DNA of 64,000 nt from Planctomycetota bacterium (GTDB taxonomy: Bacteria; Planctomycetota; Phycisphaerae; Phycisphaerales; UBA1924), in contig JAFEBO010000008.1 in assembly GCA_018242625.1 (NCBI GenBank), positions 434,001 to 498,000 on the forward strand. Direction: 5' to 3'. Below are positions 1 through 8,538 of the stretch, piece by piece. The notes below the pieces were generated by a model. The model worked only from the letters and a program-made list of their open reading frames with translations. It was not told where the DNA came from and made no database searches. Every line of letters begins with the position of its first letter. Position 1 is the first letter of the stretch. The translations under genes and the position numbers were made by a program.

Positions 1-387
1 GACTATCAGGCCGAACTGCAGGAAAGTCTGGGCTGGAGGGAAAAGGGGCACGACCGCCTCGACTTTGCGCTGCTCCCGCTCCTGGAACGGGGTCAGACGC
101 ACGGATCGAGGTCGGCCGGTCCCGCCGCGGCGCTTGTTGAAACGCGTCCTGGACAGGTGCTCATGACCCGCCGGCTGCTCGAAGCGACGCGGTTTATTGC
201 GATTGCGGCGTTGGGCAGCGGGTCGGTGGAGGGAGTGCGAGAGATTGTGACGCGTGGAACGCGCCGGAGTGGGGCGGGGTCCGATCGCCTCTTTGCGGAC
301 GAGATTTCACCCCTGGGTGGAGAACTCCGCTGGTACGTGGACCAGAGCGCCTGCCGGAGCGAAACCGGCCGAGAGGGCGAGGGCTGA
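1..387 (+). CDS. C-terminal end of an unrecognised protein (cut by window edge)
   Basis: The frame is open from the first base to a TGA at 385-387, giving the last 128 residues of a protein whose start lies outside the window. The tail is rich in Arg, Gly and Glu, with one mildly hydrophobic stretch (FIAIAALGSGSV), and I recognise no domain. The RluA-family gene starts only two bases downstream, so the two are probably co-transcribed and translationally coupled. The frame choice rests on the uninterrupted reading and the tight spacing. Function cannot be assigned from this fragment. Confidence 0.55.
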   Translation, partial: DYQAELQESLGWREKGHDRLDFALLPLLERGQTHGSRSAGPAAALVETRPGQVLMTRRLLEATRFIAIAALGSGSVEGVREIVTRGTRRSGAGSDRLFADEISPLGGELRWYVDQSACRSETGREGEG

Positions 388-389
388 AT

Positions 390-1160
390 TTGGCGAACTT
401 TTCGATCGAGCCCAACCCGCTTGTTCCGGTCAAAGTCCGCTACGAGCACGAGCATGTTCTGGTTGTCGAAAAGCCGGCTCGGCTTGTGACAATCCCCGGA
501 AAGGGGCACGACAGGAATTCTTTGCTCAACGGTCTCTTTGCGTTGCGGGGAAACGAACTTCAGAATCTGGGGAAAGGCCGCGACTTTGGCGTGCTGCATC
601 GCCTGGACCGCGAAACCAGCGGGCTTCTGCTCGTGGCGACCAGCGCAGGCGCTTATGACGGTCTGAGAGCGCAGTTCGAAGAGCGCAAGGTTCGAAAATT
701 CTACATCGCGATCGCAGCGGACTCTCCGCGCCAGGATTCCGGCGTGATCCGGCGCCCGATCGCCGAATACCGCGCATCTCACGCTCACAAGGAGATGAAA
801 CTTGCAAAGATCTCCCCATCAGGAAATCCCGCGGTCACGGCCTACCGCGTGATCTCCCGATCGGCCGCGGCGAGTCTGCTTGAGTGCCGGGCGGTCACGG
901 GGAAGCTGCACCAGCTCCGTGTGCATCTGCAGTCGATCGGATGCCCGATTTTCGGAGACGATGTGTACGCCCCGCCCGCGGTGGCCGCCGCGGCGCCCCG
1001 GCTGATGCTCCACGCCCATCGCCTCGCGTTTCAACATCCGCTCACGGGGGAACAGGTGGATGTCTCCTGGCCGCTTCCGCGGGAGATGCGCAGCGTCGCC
1101 AAAAGGCTCAACCTGGATCTGGCTGATCTCGACGCCGCTTCCAAAAAAACCGGCTCTTAA
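390..1160 (+). CDS. RluA-family pseudouridine synthase
   Basis: This 256-residue protein should isomerise uridine to pseudouridine in rRNA or tRNA. The family's catalytic motif HRLDRETSG lies at residues 70-78, with Asp73 as the nucleophile. A C-terminal TGKLHQLRVHL-SIGCPIFGD block, typical of RluA enzymes, follows. No S4 domain is visible at the N-terminus, so it is the short form seen in RluA and RluC-like enzymes without S4. The start is a TTG two bases after the previous stop. It overlaps the convergent hemW gene by four bases at its 3' end. Which uridine it targets (RluA, C, D or TruC type) cannot be decided from sequence alone. Confidence 0.9.
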   Translation: MANFSIEPNPLVPVKVRYEHEHVLVVEKPARLVTIPGKGHDRNSLLNGLFALRGNELQNLGKGRDFGVLHRLDRETSGLLLVATSAGAYDGLRAQFEERKVRKFYIAIAADSPRQDSGVIRRPIAEYRASHAHKEMKLAKISPSGNPAVTAYRVISRSAAASLLECRAVTGKLHQLRVHLQSIGCPIFGDDVYAPPAVAAAAPRLMLHAHRLAFQHPLTGEQVDVSWPLPREMRSVAKRLNLDLADLDAASKKTGS

Positions 1161-2491
1161 CCTTCGACGGCTTCCATGAAGAGGACCGCGATGCCGTCGG
1201 CCTGCAGCATCCCTCCGGGAGTGAGCCGCCACCGGTCGGGAGCGACCTCCAGAAGCTCATCCGCCGCCAGTTTTTCGCAGAGCCGGAAAAGTCGTTCCCT
1301 TGCGCCCGGGAAAAGCTCCTGCGCTTCGGTGGTGATCGCGGCACTCTCAATGCCTCTCGTCAACCGGAGTCCGGTCCACATTCTCTCCCGCAAGAGTCGC
1401 GCGGGATCGGGAGCCTCCACATCAACGGCGGGCGGCAAACCATCGGGCGAATCACGCAGGTAATCGTCCAGACGCGGCGCGTTCTTCCATCGCCATCCGC
1501 CGATGTGCCCTGATGCGGAAGGACCCGCGGCCAGCCATTGGCCCTGCTCCCAGTACACAAGATTGTGTCGCGCTTCGGATCCGGGCCTGGCGTAGTTGCT
1601 CACCTCATACCGCACGAGGCCCGCATCTTCCAGAACGGTCCTTGTCCGCTCGTACATCTCGATTTCGAGATCTTCGTCCGCCGGAACAAATTCGCCCCGC
1701 TTCATTCGTGCCGTCATTGCCGTGTTTGGTTCGTAGGTGAGGTTGTAACAGGAGAGGTGCTCGGTCCCGAGCGCAAGGGCGGCGTGCAGATCGCGCATCC
1801 AGTCCTCAAGCGTCGCGCCGGGCACTCCAAAGATCAGATCGATCGAAAGGCGGTGGATCCCGGCGTTCCGTGCCAGATCGAGCGCCCTGGGAACCGATTC
1901 AGGATTGTGAAGCCGTTCAAGCGTTTTCAGGCTGGACCTGTCGAATGACTGGGCTCCCATGCTGATCCTGTCCACGCCGCCCCACCGAAGTGCCTGAAGA
2001 AGCGGGGCGGTTACGGACTCGGGATTGCATTCGACCGTGAATTCACCCTTGCCGGCCCGGATCTGAGACAGATCGAAACTCTGTTCAAGAGCCCGGAGCA
2101 GGTCTTCCCAATGCCTGACCTCAAGAAGCGAAGGTGTGCCTCCCCCGACGAAAATCGTTTCGAGGGGGGCTCCCTGAGCGGCGGGAGCAAGCCGGTGTAA
2201 CTCCTGAATCAGACGTTGGGTGAACGATTCCTGCCTGTTCTGGGTGTCCACAAGGCTGTAGAAGTCGCAATAGTGACATTTGTGCGAACAGAACGGAACA
2301 TGGATGTAGAGCGACCGAACAGGACTGGAGAAGGCCAGGGCGCCCGGGGTGCGCAATGGATGCGCCCAACCCGAGTTTCGGTCGGCCCGTTGCTGCGGCA
2401 ATGGAATTCGAGTATCGTCAGGCAAGACGGCTGTGGGAGGGTGGGAGAGGTTTGAGGATTCGGGGCGTGTATTTTCGATCGGAAGGACCAT
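1157..2491 (-). CDS. hemW: HemW-like radical SAM protein
   Basis: A radical-SAM protein of the HemW/HemN family, up to 444 residues. The cluster motif CSHKCHYC (Cys68, Cys72, Cys75 from this start) is followed by DFYS. It lacks the fourth cysteine of true HemN (CX3CX2CXC), so a heme-chaperone HemW role fits better than coproporphyrinogen dehydrogenase. Further family motifs are VGGGTPS, ECNPES and the C-terminal YEVSNYARPG. The first 55 or so residues look unconserved, so the true start may lie further downstream, just before VRSLYIHVPF. It is convergent with the pseudouridine synthase gene. Confidence 0.88.
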   Translation of the reverse strand: MVLPIENTRPESSNLSHPPTAVLPDDTRIPLPQQRADRNSGWAHPLRTPGALAFSSPVRSLYIHVPFCSHKCHYCDFYSLVDTQNRQESFTQRLIQELHRLAPAAQGAPLETIFVGGGTPSLLEVRHWEDLLRALEQSFDLSQIRAGKGEFTVECNPESVTAPLLQALRWGGVDRISMGAQSFDRSSLKTLERLHNPESVPRALDLARNAGIHRLSIDLIFGVPGATLEDWMRDLHAALALGTEHLSCYNLTYEPNTAMTARMKRGEFVPADEDLEIEMYERTRTVLEDAGLVRYEVSNYARPGSEARHNLVYWEQGQWLAAGPSASGHIGGWRWKNAPRLDDYLRDSPDGLPPAVDVEAPDPARLLRERMWTGLRLTRGIESAAITTEAQELFPGARERLFRLCEKLAADELLEVAPDRWRLTPGGMLQADGIAVLFMEAVEG

Positions 2492-2541
2492 CGATCGCGA
2501 ACCCCGAAGGCCAGGCGAGTTCGGCGAAAGGATAGCGAGTC

Positions 2542-3033
2542 GTGGAATCCTCCCTTGTACTCATTGGCCGCGATGGCACCCAGCGGGAAATACCGCTGAA
2601 GAAGGCCCGCTTTGTCGTGGGTAGACAGGCCGATGCTCAGATCCGGCTGCCCGATCCGGGCGTTTCCCGTCAGCACTGCGAGATTCAGCTGGATGCCGCC
2701 CGGCCGACCATTAAGGACTTGGGCTCGAGCAACGGGACTTACGTCAATCGCAGGCGCGTTAGCCAGACCGAGCTCTCGGCGGGCGACGTTCTGAGCATCG
2801 GGCCGTTCGTGTTTGTCTTCCGGGTCGACGGCGAACCTTCAAATATCGACACCGAAGAAGTGCTGGAGGATGCGGTTGAAGTGGGGGCGCCGGCCAAGGC
2901 TCCCGCCGCCAACGGCAACGCCGGGGCCGCACCCGTCGCGGGCAGAGAGCCCCCCACGCGGATTCCGGATCCCGACGACAGCGACGAGTTCGATTTCGAT
3001 TTTCTGGACGAGAAAGACCAGCCGAAGCTCTGA
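2542..3033 (+). CDS. FHA-domain protein
   Basis: A 163-residue protein with an N-terminal forkhead-associated domain, which binds phosphothreonine peptides. Diagnostic pieces are GRQADAQIRLPD, the SRQHCEI strand and DLGSSNGTYVN, all within residues 1-95. The C-terminal third is acidic and low complexity (Ala/Pro then DDSDEFDFDF) and is probably disordered. The start is a GTG. The Ser/Thr kinase gene at 54.3-56.6 kb shows that the organism has Hanks-type kinases that could supply phosphothreonine ligands; that link is inference. No neighbour gives a pathway. Confidence 0.88.
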   Translation: MESSLVLIGRDGTQREIPLKKARFVVGRQADAQIRLPDPGVSRQHCEIQLDAARPTIKDLGSSNGTYVNRRRVSQTELSAGDVLSIGPFVFVFRVDGEPSNIDTEEVLEDAVEVGAPAKAPAANGNAGAAPVAGREPPTRIPDPDDSDEFDFDFLDEKDQPKL

Positions 3034-3067
3034 ACGATTGTCGGAGCTTGCCCCGGTAAGGCCAAGT

Positions 3068-3250
3068 TCAGGCCGCCGACGCGCCCGGCTTTTGCTGCGA
3101 AGACTGCGAACCGCTGCTCGAAGCCGGAACCCGGATATTGGTTGCACAGTTCTTGCAGCGGACGGTCTTGCCGCGCGCATTCTCAGGCACGGCCAGCACT
3201 TTGCGACACGTGAGATTGGGGCACATGATCCGCACTGTCTGGACTGCCAT
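3068..3250 (-). CDS. Small zinc-finger protein
   Basis: A 60-residue protein beginning MAVQTVRIMCPN. It has one CX4C...CX2C zinc-binding arrangement (CPNLTC then CKNC), followed by a Ser/Gln-rich tail. The layout resembles the short MJ0042-type zinc fingers that planctomycetes often place at the N-terminus of regulatory or sorting proteins; here it stands alone. A longer reading from 3400 exists, but its extra 50 residues look like non-coding translation. It is divergent from purA. Function is unknown; a nucleic-acid or protein-binding role is the usual guess. Confidence 0.6.
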   Translation of the reverse strand: MAVQTVRIMCPNLTCRKVLAVPENARGKTVRCKNCATNIRVPASSSGSQSSQQKPGASAA

Positions 3251-3411
3251 GGGAAATGCTCCGCGTCTGGGGACCTCTGACCATCGCGAGCATCGGCGGA
3301 AGATCGGGGCGGCTTCAGCGCGAGGCCTGCCGTTCGGGGAGTCGGGGCGGTCTGTAGGGAGTGAATCGACTGCGCCTTTGCCTACCGTCTCCAGCCTCAT
3401 GGAGCCCTGGC

Positions 3412-4755
3412 ATGTCCGAGAACCACTCCGAGACCCATCCTGTTTGCAGCGCCGTTGTCGGCCTTCAGTGGGGCGATGAGGGCAAGGGCAAGGTCGTCGA
3501 CCTGCTCGCAGCCACTCACGACGTTGTCGCGCGATACAACGGCGGTGCCAACGCAGGGCACAGCGTTGTCGTGCAGGGGCAGCGGTTTTCGCTGCACCTC
3601 ATTCCTTCGGGCATCCTGTACCCGAGCAAACTGGCCGTCATCGGCAACGGCGTGGTGCTCGATCCCGACAAGCTCGGCCAGGAACTGGACGGGCTCCGCG
3701 CCCGCGGCGTCGATACCTCCGGGCTCATTGTCTCGGATCGTGCGCACGTTGTGATGCCCTACCACAAGGCAGAGGATGCCGCACGCGAAGACTCTCTCAA
3801 GTCCGCGCGCGAAGAAGCGCAGGCCGGTTCGGTCTCGGAGATCGGCACGACGCGGCGTGGCATCGGCCCTGCTTATGCCGAAAAGGTTCAGCGTGCGGGG
3901 GCGGTTCGCGTGGGCGATCTTCTCCGGCCCGAGTCGCTGAAGGAGAAAATCGGCGTGGCGGTTGCCACTCGCCGCACCTCGGGATTGAAACTGGACCCGG
4001 CCACGCTGGACGAGGCGAAGCTTCTCGAGTGGGCGATCGGCGCGGGCGAACTCATCCGGCCGATGGTGCAGGACACGGCCTATCTCCTGAACAATCTTGT
4101 TCGCGCGGGAAAGCGCATCCTGTTCGAATCCGCCAACGGCACGCTCCTTGATGTGGATCATGGCACCTATCCGTTCGTCACGGGTTCGTCCTGCGCGATC
4201 GCGGGGATCGGGACCGGCACGGGGGTGCCGGTGCAGCGCGTCGGGCGCGTGGTGGGAGTCATGAAGGCGTATTCGACGCGCGTCGGCGCCGGGCCTCTGC
4301 CGACCGAACTTGCTGGTCCGGGCGAGGCCGGCGCGATCGGCGATCGGATCCGTAACCGCGGTCGCGAGTTCGGCACAACCACCGGGCGGCCCCGTCGCGT
4401 CGGTTGGCTCGATCTGGTCGCGGTGCGCTATTCGGTGATGGTCAACGGGATTACCTCGATCGCGCTCACAATGCTCGACGTCCTGGCCGGGATGGAAACT
4501 GTCCGGGTATGCACGGGCTACCGGGTGGGCGGCAAGGTCACGGACCGGTTCCTTCCGGACGCCGTGTCGCTCGGCCGGGCCGAGCCGGTCTATGAGAACC
4601 TGCCGGGATTTGCGGATGAAATAGGCGCCGCCCGGATTCGCCGCGAACTTCCGGACAGGGCTCGCGCGTATGTCGAGTTCATCGAGAGCCGGGTCGGAGT
4701 TCCCGTCGAGATCGTGAGCGTCGGCCCCGATCGAGAGCAGACGATCACTTCCTGA
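3412..4755 (+). CDS. purA: Adenylosuccinate synthetase
   Basis: PurA joins IMP and aspartate using GTP, the first committed step to AMP. The 447-residue protein starts at ATG 3412. The GLQWGDEGKGK GTP-binding and catalytic loop sits at residues 17-27, followed by YNGGANAGH and later GIGPAYAEK, KAYSTRVGAGP and a C-terminal GPDREQTI. The length is normal for bacterial PurA. An upstream GTG at 3361 is in frame, but its product lacks family similarity. It is followed by uppS after 17 bases. Unlike many bacteria, no purB or regulatory gene is adjacent. Confidence 0.97.
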   Translation: MSENHSETHPVCSAVVGLQWGDEGKGKVVDLLAATHDVVARYNGGANAGHSVVVQGQRFSLHLIPSGILYPSKLAVIGNGVVLDPDKLGQELDGLRARGVDTSGLIVSDRAHVVMPYHKAEDAAREDSLKSAREEAQAGSVSEIGTTRRGIGPAYAEKVQRAGAVRVGDLLRPESLKEKIGVAVATRRTSGLKLDPATLDEAKLLEWAIGAGELIRPMVQDTAYLLNNLVRAGKRILFESANGTLLDVDHGTYPFVTGSSCAIAGIGTGTGVPVQRVGRVVGVMKAYSTRVGAGPLPTELAGPGEAGAIGDRIRNRGREFGTTTGRPRRVGWLDLVAVRYSVMVNGITSIALTMLDVLAGMETVRVCTGYRVGGKVTDRFLPDAVSLGRAEPVYENLPGFADEIGAARIRRELPDRARAYVEFIESRVGVPVEIVSVGPDREQTITS

Positions 4756-4772
4756 ATCCCCTGCTATCTTCC

Positions 4773-5666
4773 GTGCACCCCGTGACGCCACCAAACGCCT
4801 CAAGTTCAGCCGCATCCGATATCCGGCCCTCGTCCTTTGCGAACGATCCGGAGGTGGCGCGGCGTGTCGCCGACATGCAGGCCCGTTACCCGAGCGCCGA
4901 TCCGCTCACGCTCCTTCCCGATGTGGACCCCCGGCGCATACCGCGCCACATCGCGATCATCATGGACGGGAACGGGCGCTGGGCCAAGCAGCGCGGCTTT
5001 CCCCGTATCTTCGGCCACAGGAACGGAGCCCGGGCCCTGCGCGAAACAGTGGAGGAGGCCGGCCGGCTCGGCGTCGAGGCGGTGACTTTTTACTCCTTCA
5101 GCCTTGAGAACTGGCGCCGGCCCCCCGAAGAGGTCCAGGCGCTCATGCTCCTTTGCGTCGCTTATTGCGAGGGTGAGCGGGAAGCGCTGCTTCGAGACAA
5201 CGTCCGGTTCCGGTGGATCGGAAGACGTGAAGGTCTGCCCGCCGAAGTAATCGAGGCTCTCGATTCGGTCGTTGCCGCGACCGCTCGCTGCACAGGCCCG
5301 ACTTTGTGCGTCGCCGTGAATTACGGAGGCCGCGCCGAGATCGCGGACGCCGCGAAAGCAATTGCAACGGCCGTCGCGGAAGGCCGCCTCCAGCCTTCCC
5401 AGATCGGCGAAGACACAATCGCCTCGCGTTTATACGCGCCGGACCTGCCGGATCCGGATCTGCTCATCCGCTCCGCCGGCGAAAGGCGTATCAGCAATTT
5501 CCTTCTCTGGCAGATCAGCTACGCCGAGATCCACGTGACCGATGTGCTCTGGCCCGACTTTGATGCGAGCTGTCTCCACGCGGCCATACGGGACTTTGCC
5601 GCGCGTTCCAGAAGATTCGGCGGCCTGGACGAATCCGACAGCGCCGGAGGGTTCACGGGTGCGTGA
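4773..5666 (+). CDS. uppS: Isoprenyl (undecaprenyl) diphosphate synthase
   Basis: A cis-prenyltransferase that builds the polyprenyl carrier lipid for cell-wall and surface glycan synthesis. The signature IAIIMDGNGRWAK spans residues 61-73 with catalytic Asp65. Later family blocks are SFSLENWRRP, NYGGRAEI and the PDLLIRSAGE-RISNFLLWQ-YAE region. The protein has a roughly 55-residue N-terminal extension relative to typical UppS. The start may be GTG 4773 or GTG 4782, and a TATCTT box lies at 4765-4770. Its last eight bases overlap cdsA, a coupling common in bacteria. Confidence 0.94.
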   Translation: MHPVTPPNASSSAASDIRPSSFANDPEVARRVADMQARYPSADPLTLLPDVDPRRIPRHIAIIMDGNGRWAKQRGFPRIFGHRNGARALRETVEEAGRLGVEAVTFYSFSLENWRRPPEEVQALMLLCVAYCEGEREALLRDNVRFRWIGRREGLPAEVIEALDSVVAATARCTGPTLCVAVNYGGRAEIADAAKAIATAVAEGRLQPSQIGEDTIASRLYAPDLPDPDLLIRSAGERRISNFLLWQISYAEIHVTDVLWPDFDASCLHAAIRDFAARSRRFGGLDESDSAGGFTGA

Positions 5667-6603
5667 TCGCCTGCTCCTAGGGCCGGTGCTGATCGCTCTC
5701 CTGGTGGGGCTGCTGTGGCTCGACGGCAAGCTGGACGACGTGGCCTGTCCGCAGTGGCTCACAAATATCGGCTACCGCCAGACGACGCTGCCCCCCGGGC
5801 TCATTCTCTTTCCCGTCATGCTCGGGCTGTCGATCATGGCGGCGCGAGAACTGACGGACATCCTGCACGACAAAGCGATCGACGCTTCGAAGCGGATCAC
5901 GACTCTGGCGGCGTTCTTTGGCCTTTGTGTTTCGTGCTTTATACCGCGGAATCTGGGGCCGGTACTGCTGCCGCCCGAGGCGATGCAGACATGGGACGCC
6001 GCGACCGGCGGGCTGATCGTGAGTTCGTCGGCCATTCTCGTTTTCATCGTGGCGCTCCGCTTTTACTCCCGGCACAAGAACACCGAGGGAGTCATTGCTG
6101 CCGCCGGCGGGGCCATGCTCGCCTTTGTGTACCTCGGCCTGATGTTCGGGTTTGTGCTTGCGATCCGGCGTGAGCATCCGGTATGGACGCTGGCCTGGGT
6201 TATTCTGATTGTGAAGGCGTGCGACATCGGCGCCTACTTCACCGGCAAGGCGATCGGGCGTCACAAGCTGATTCTCTGGCTGAGCCCGGGCAAGACTTGG
6301 GAGGGGCTGTTTGGGGGCGTCGCATTCTCAATGGCGGTCGGGGCGGCGGGTGCGAGGCTGCTCTCGCTGGGAACCAGCCCGACAAATGAGCTGGTGGTGG
6401 GGGCTCTGACGGGGATGTTGTTCGGGCTCCTCGGTCAAGCCGGAGACCTCACCATGAGCCTGCTCAAGCGGGACGCGGGGATAAAAGATTCCGGGAAGAC
6501 GCTCCCCGGCTTTGGCGGGGTGCTGGACGTGCTGGATTCCCCCCTTCTGGTTGCGCCGTTTGCCTACTGGTGGCTCCGCATGATGCTTCCCGGAAAGGTG
6601 TAG
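5659..6603 (+). CDS. cdsA: Phosphatidate cytidylyltransferase
   Basis: CdsA makes CDP-diacylglycerol from phosphatidic acid and CTP at the cytoplasmic membrane. The 314-residue protein has several hydrophobic segments. Its C-terminal signature reads SLLKRDAGIKDSGK-LPGFGGVLDVLDS, matching the family pattern SxxKRxxxxKDxxxxxPGHGGxxDRxDS with two substitutions (His to Phe, Arg to Val). I chose GTG 5659, which overlaps the end of uppS, because the longer frame from 5542 would run through the UppS coding sequence. Carrier-lipid and phospholipid synthesis are thereby coupled in one unit. Confidence 0.93.
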   Translation: MRDRLLLGPVLIALLVGLLWLDGKLDDVACPQWLTNIGYRQTTLPPGLILFPVMLGLSIMAARELTDILHDKAIDASKRITTLAAFFGLCVSCFIPRNLGPVLLPPEAMQTWDAATGGLIVSSSAILVFIVALRFYSRHKNTEGVIAAAGGAMLAFVYLGLMFGFVLAIRREHPVWTLAWVILIVKACDIGAYFTGKAIGRHKLILWLSPGKTWEGLFGGVAFSMAVGAAGARLLSLGTSPTNELVVGALTGMLFGLLGQAGDLTMSLLKRDAGIKDSGKTLPGFGGVLDVLDSPLLVAPFAYWWLRMMLPGKV

Positions 6604-6627
6604 GCGACCGTGAGCGGGGAGAGCGCA

Positions 6628-6633
6628 TACACT
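6628..6633 (+). promoter_or_regulatory. Candidate -10 box TACACT
   Basis: TACACT lies 21 bases before the start of the zinc-ribbon gene. The same hexamer recurs before secY (21226), pheS (28171), adk (30284), the 53.2-kb gene (53204), the calpain-like gene (62304) and, on the other strand, the 39.1-kb gene (40173). It therefore looks like a common -10 element in this genome. No convincing -35 is visible here. Confidence 0.4.
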
Positions 6634-6654
6634 GGTGGTGTCGGCGGAGTGCCC

Positions 6655-7416
6655 ATGAACGTCACGCAGAAGCTCCTGAGCGTTTTTAAGGTTGATAAGC
6701 AGTACCGCGGGCTCCGCTCCCGGCTGAGCGCGGCGGAAAAGTTCCTCGCCGAACAGAACAAGCAGATCGAGCAGATCGACGCCAAAAAAGCGTCCCTCGA
6801 TGCGCAGTTGCGCCAGTTGCAGGCGGCGGGCGCAAACTTCGAGGGCGAGATGAAGCGTCTGGATGCCCGAATGGCCTCCATCCGCGAGCAGATGGATTCT
6901 GCTCAGACCAACAAGGAATACAAGGCCTTTCTCACCGAGGTCAACACGATCAAGGCCGAGAGGGATCGCCAGGAAACTTCCGCCCTGGAACAGATGTCCA
7001 AGGCCGAAGAAATCAGGCGTCAGCTCGACGAGCTTCAGAAGAGCCGGACCGAGCGTGAGCGCGTCCAGGCCGTGGCGACCAGCGAGCGCGACCAGCGTGC
7101 CGCGGAGATCAACGACAAGCTCACAGACCTGAAAGGACAGCGCGAGTCGCTCGCAAAGGACCTCCCCAAGGACGCCCTTCAGGTCTTCGAGCGGCTGATT
7201 CAGACCCGCGGCGATGAGGCGATGGCGCACATCGAAGAGGTCGACCGCAAGCGCCACGAATATCACTGCGGAGCCTGCATGATGGCCCTGCCGATCGAGG
7301 CGGTCAACGGTCTGCTCGTTTCGGGAAAGCTGACCAAGTGCGCCTCGTGCCAGTGCATCCTCTACATCGAGGAAGAACTGGCCAAGTCGATGAAAGAACC
7401 GGCCGGCAAGCGTTGA
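6655..7416 (+). CDS. Coiled-coil protein with C4 zinc ribbon (zf-RING_7/DUF164 type)
   Basis: A 253-residue protein. Residues 1-190 or so are a long charged coiled coil (many EQNKQIEQIDAKK-like heptads), and the C-terminus is a zinc ribbon with CGAC and CASC pairs. This architecture matches the widespread zinc-ribbon/coiled-coil family once called DUF164, often found near RNA or cell-envelope genes and of uncertain function. ATG 6655 is preferred over an in-frame GTG at 6610, which would place the putative -10 box inside the gene. It ends eight bases from the convergent ruvB gene. Confidence 0.83.
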   Translation: MNVTQKLLSVFKVDKQYRGLRSRLSAAEKFLAEQNKQIEQIDAKKASLDAQLRQLQAAGANFEGEMKRLDARMASIREQMDSAQTNKEYKAFLTEVNTIKAERDRQETSALEQMSKAEEIRRQLDELQKSRTERERVQAVATSERDQRAAEINDKLTDLKGQRESLAKDLPKDALQVFERLIQTRGDEAMAHIEEVDRKRHEYHCGACMMALPIEAVNGLLVSGKLTKCASCQCILYIEEELAKSMKEPAGKR

Positions 7417-7423
7417 TCAGAGA

Positions 7424-8452
7424 CTAATCGAAGAGATCGCCGGCGCCCTTCCAGGGCACGCCAAGGTGGTCGCACGCGGCCTTGGTGAGCTGCCGGCCCC
7501 GACGCGTTCTCGCAAGAAATCCGATCTGGAGCAGAAACGGTTCGACGACGTCTTCGAGCGTGCCGCCGTCTTCGTTCATGGTTGCCGCCACTGCCTCGAG
7601 TCCCACCGGGCCTCCCGAGTAAGTCCCGGCGATGATGCGGAGGTATGAACGGTCCAGTTCATCCAGGCCCAGGTCGTCCACGCCCTCGAGCTTGAGAGCG
7701 TCGGCCACCGTGCGCGGGCGGATCACGCCGTCGCCCTTGACGGTGGCATAGTCGCGGATGCGGCGCAGCAGGCGGTTGGCGATGCGCGGAGTGCCCCGAG
7801 ATCGGGCCGCGATCAATTCCAGGCATGCCGGGCTCTCCACCCGCACGCCCAGGAGCGAACTGCTCCGGTTGAGAATCCGCACCAGCTCGGCAGCGCCGTA
7901 GTAGCGCAGGTGATGGGTGATTCCGAAGCGCGATCGCAGCGGGGCCGAAATCAGGCCGGCGCGCGTGGTAGCCGCGACGAGCGTGAACGGCTTGCAGCGG
8001 ATCTGCACCGTTCGCGCCGACAAACCGCTGTCGACCGGAACGTCGATGCGATAGTCCTCCATCGCCGGATACACAAACTCTTCCACCGAGGCGGGAAGCC
8101 GGTGCACCTCATCAATGAACAGCACGTCGCCCTCGCGCAGGCTGGTCAGCGCTGCGACCAGATCTGTTCCTTTGCTCAGCACCGGGCCGCTGGTCACATG
8201 AATCCCGCCGCCCATCTCGTTGGCGATCAGGTGCGCGAGCGTGGTTTTTCCAAGCCCCGGGGGGCCGTGGAAAAGGCAGTGCTCGCAGGGTTCTTTTCGC
8301 TGGCGCGCGGCGCCGATGGCGACCCGCAGCCGCTCGATCAGGTCTTCCTGACCGACATACTGCTCGATGGTTTCGGGCCGGAGCGCCCAGTTGCGCTGCT
8401 CGTCGCGGCCGTCCGACGCCGCCCCCGCCGAGATTAGACGATCCGTCGCCAT
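7424..8452 (-). CDS. ruvB: Holliday junction branch-migration helicase RuvB
   Basis: RuvB is the AAA+ motor that, with RuvA, drives branch migration at Holliday junctions. In this 342-residue protein Walker A (HGPPGLGKTT) is at about residues 62-71 and Walker B (LFIDEVHRL) at about 113-121. Sensor TRAG and the C-terminal winged helix (LGLDELDRSYLRIIAGTYSGGPVGLEA) follow, all at normal spacing. No ruvA or ruvC is adjacent. The ATG at 8452 is preceded by TACCTT with exactly six bases between and no Shine-Dalgarno, which suggests a leaderless mRNA. Confidence 0.97.
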   Translation of the reverse strand: MATDRLISAGAASDGRDEQRNWALRPETIEQYVGQEDLIERLRVAIGAARQRKEPCEHCLFHGPPGLGKTTLAHLIANEMGGGIHVTSGPVLSKGTDLVAALTSLREGDVLFIDEVHRLPASVEEFVYPAMEDYRIDVPVDSGLSARTVQIRCKPFTLVAATTRAGLISAPLRSRFGITHHLRYYGAAELVRILNRSSSLLGVRVESPACLELIAARSRGTPRIANRLLRRIRDYATVKGDGVIRPRTVADALKLEGVDDLGLDELDRSYLRIIAGTYSGGPVGLEAVAATMNEDGGTLEDVVEPFLLQIGFLARTRRGRQLTKAACDHLGVPWKGAGDLFD

Positions 8453-8458
8453 GGGGAG

Positions 8459-8464
8459 AAGGTA
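8459..8464 (-). promoter_or_regulatory. Leaderless-type -10 box of ruvB
   Basis: On the minus strand TACCTT is followed by six bases (CTCCCC) and then the ruvB ATG. The distance puts the expected transcription start on or next to the A of the start codon. The same TANNNT-N6-start arrangement occurs at seven other genes in the window. Confidence 0.5.
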
Positions 8465-8538
8465 GCAGGACGGCCCGGAGGCGTCCCGTATTGCTCGCCA
8501 TTCACGGCGCGATCGTGGGGGGGAGGAGTCCCGCAGGG

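Noticed and set aside
3397..4815. Open frame of 472 codons antisense to purA
   Set aside because: PurA on the other strand has full family motifs; the antisense translation has none.
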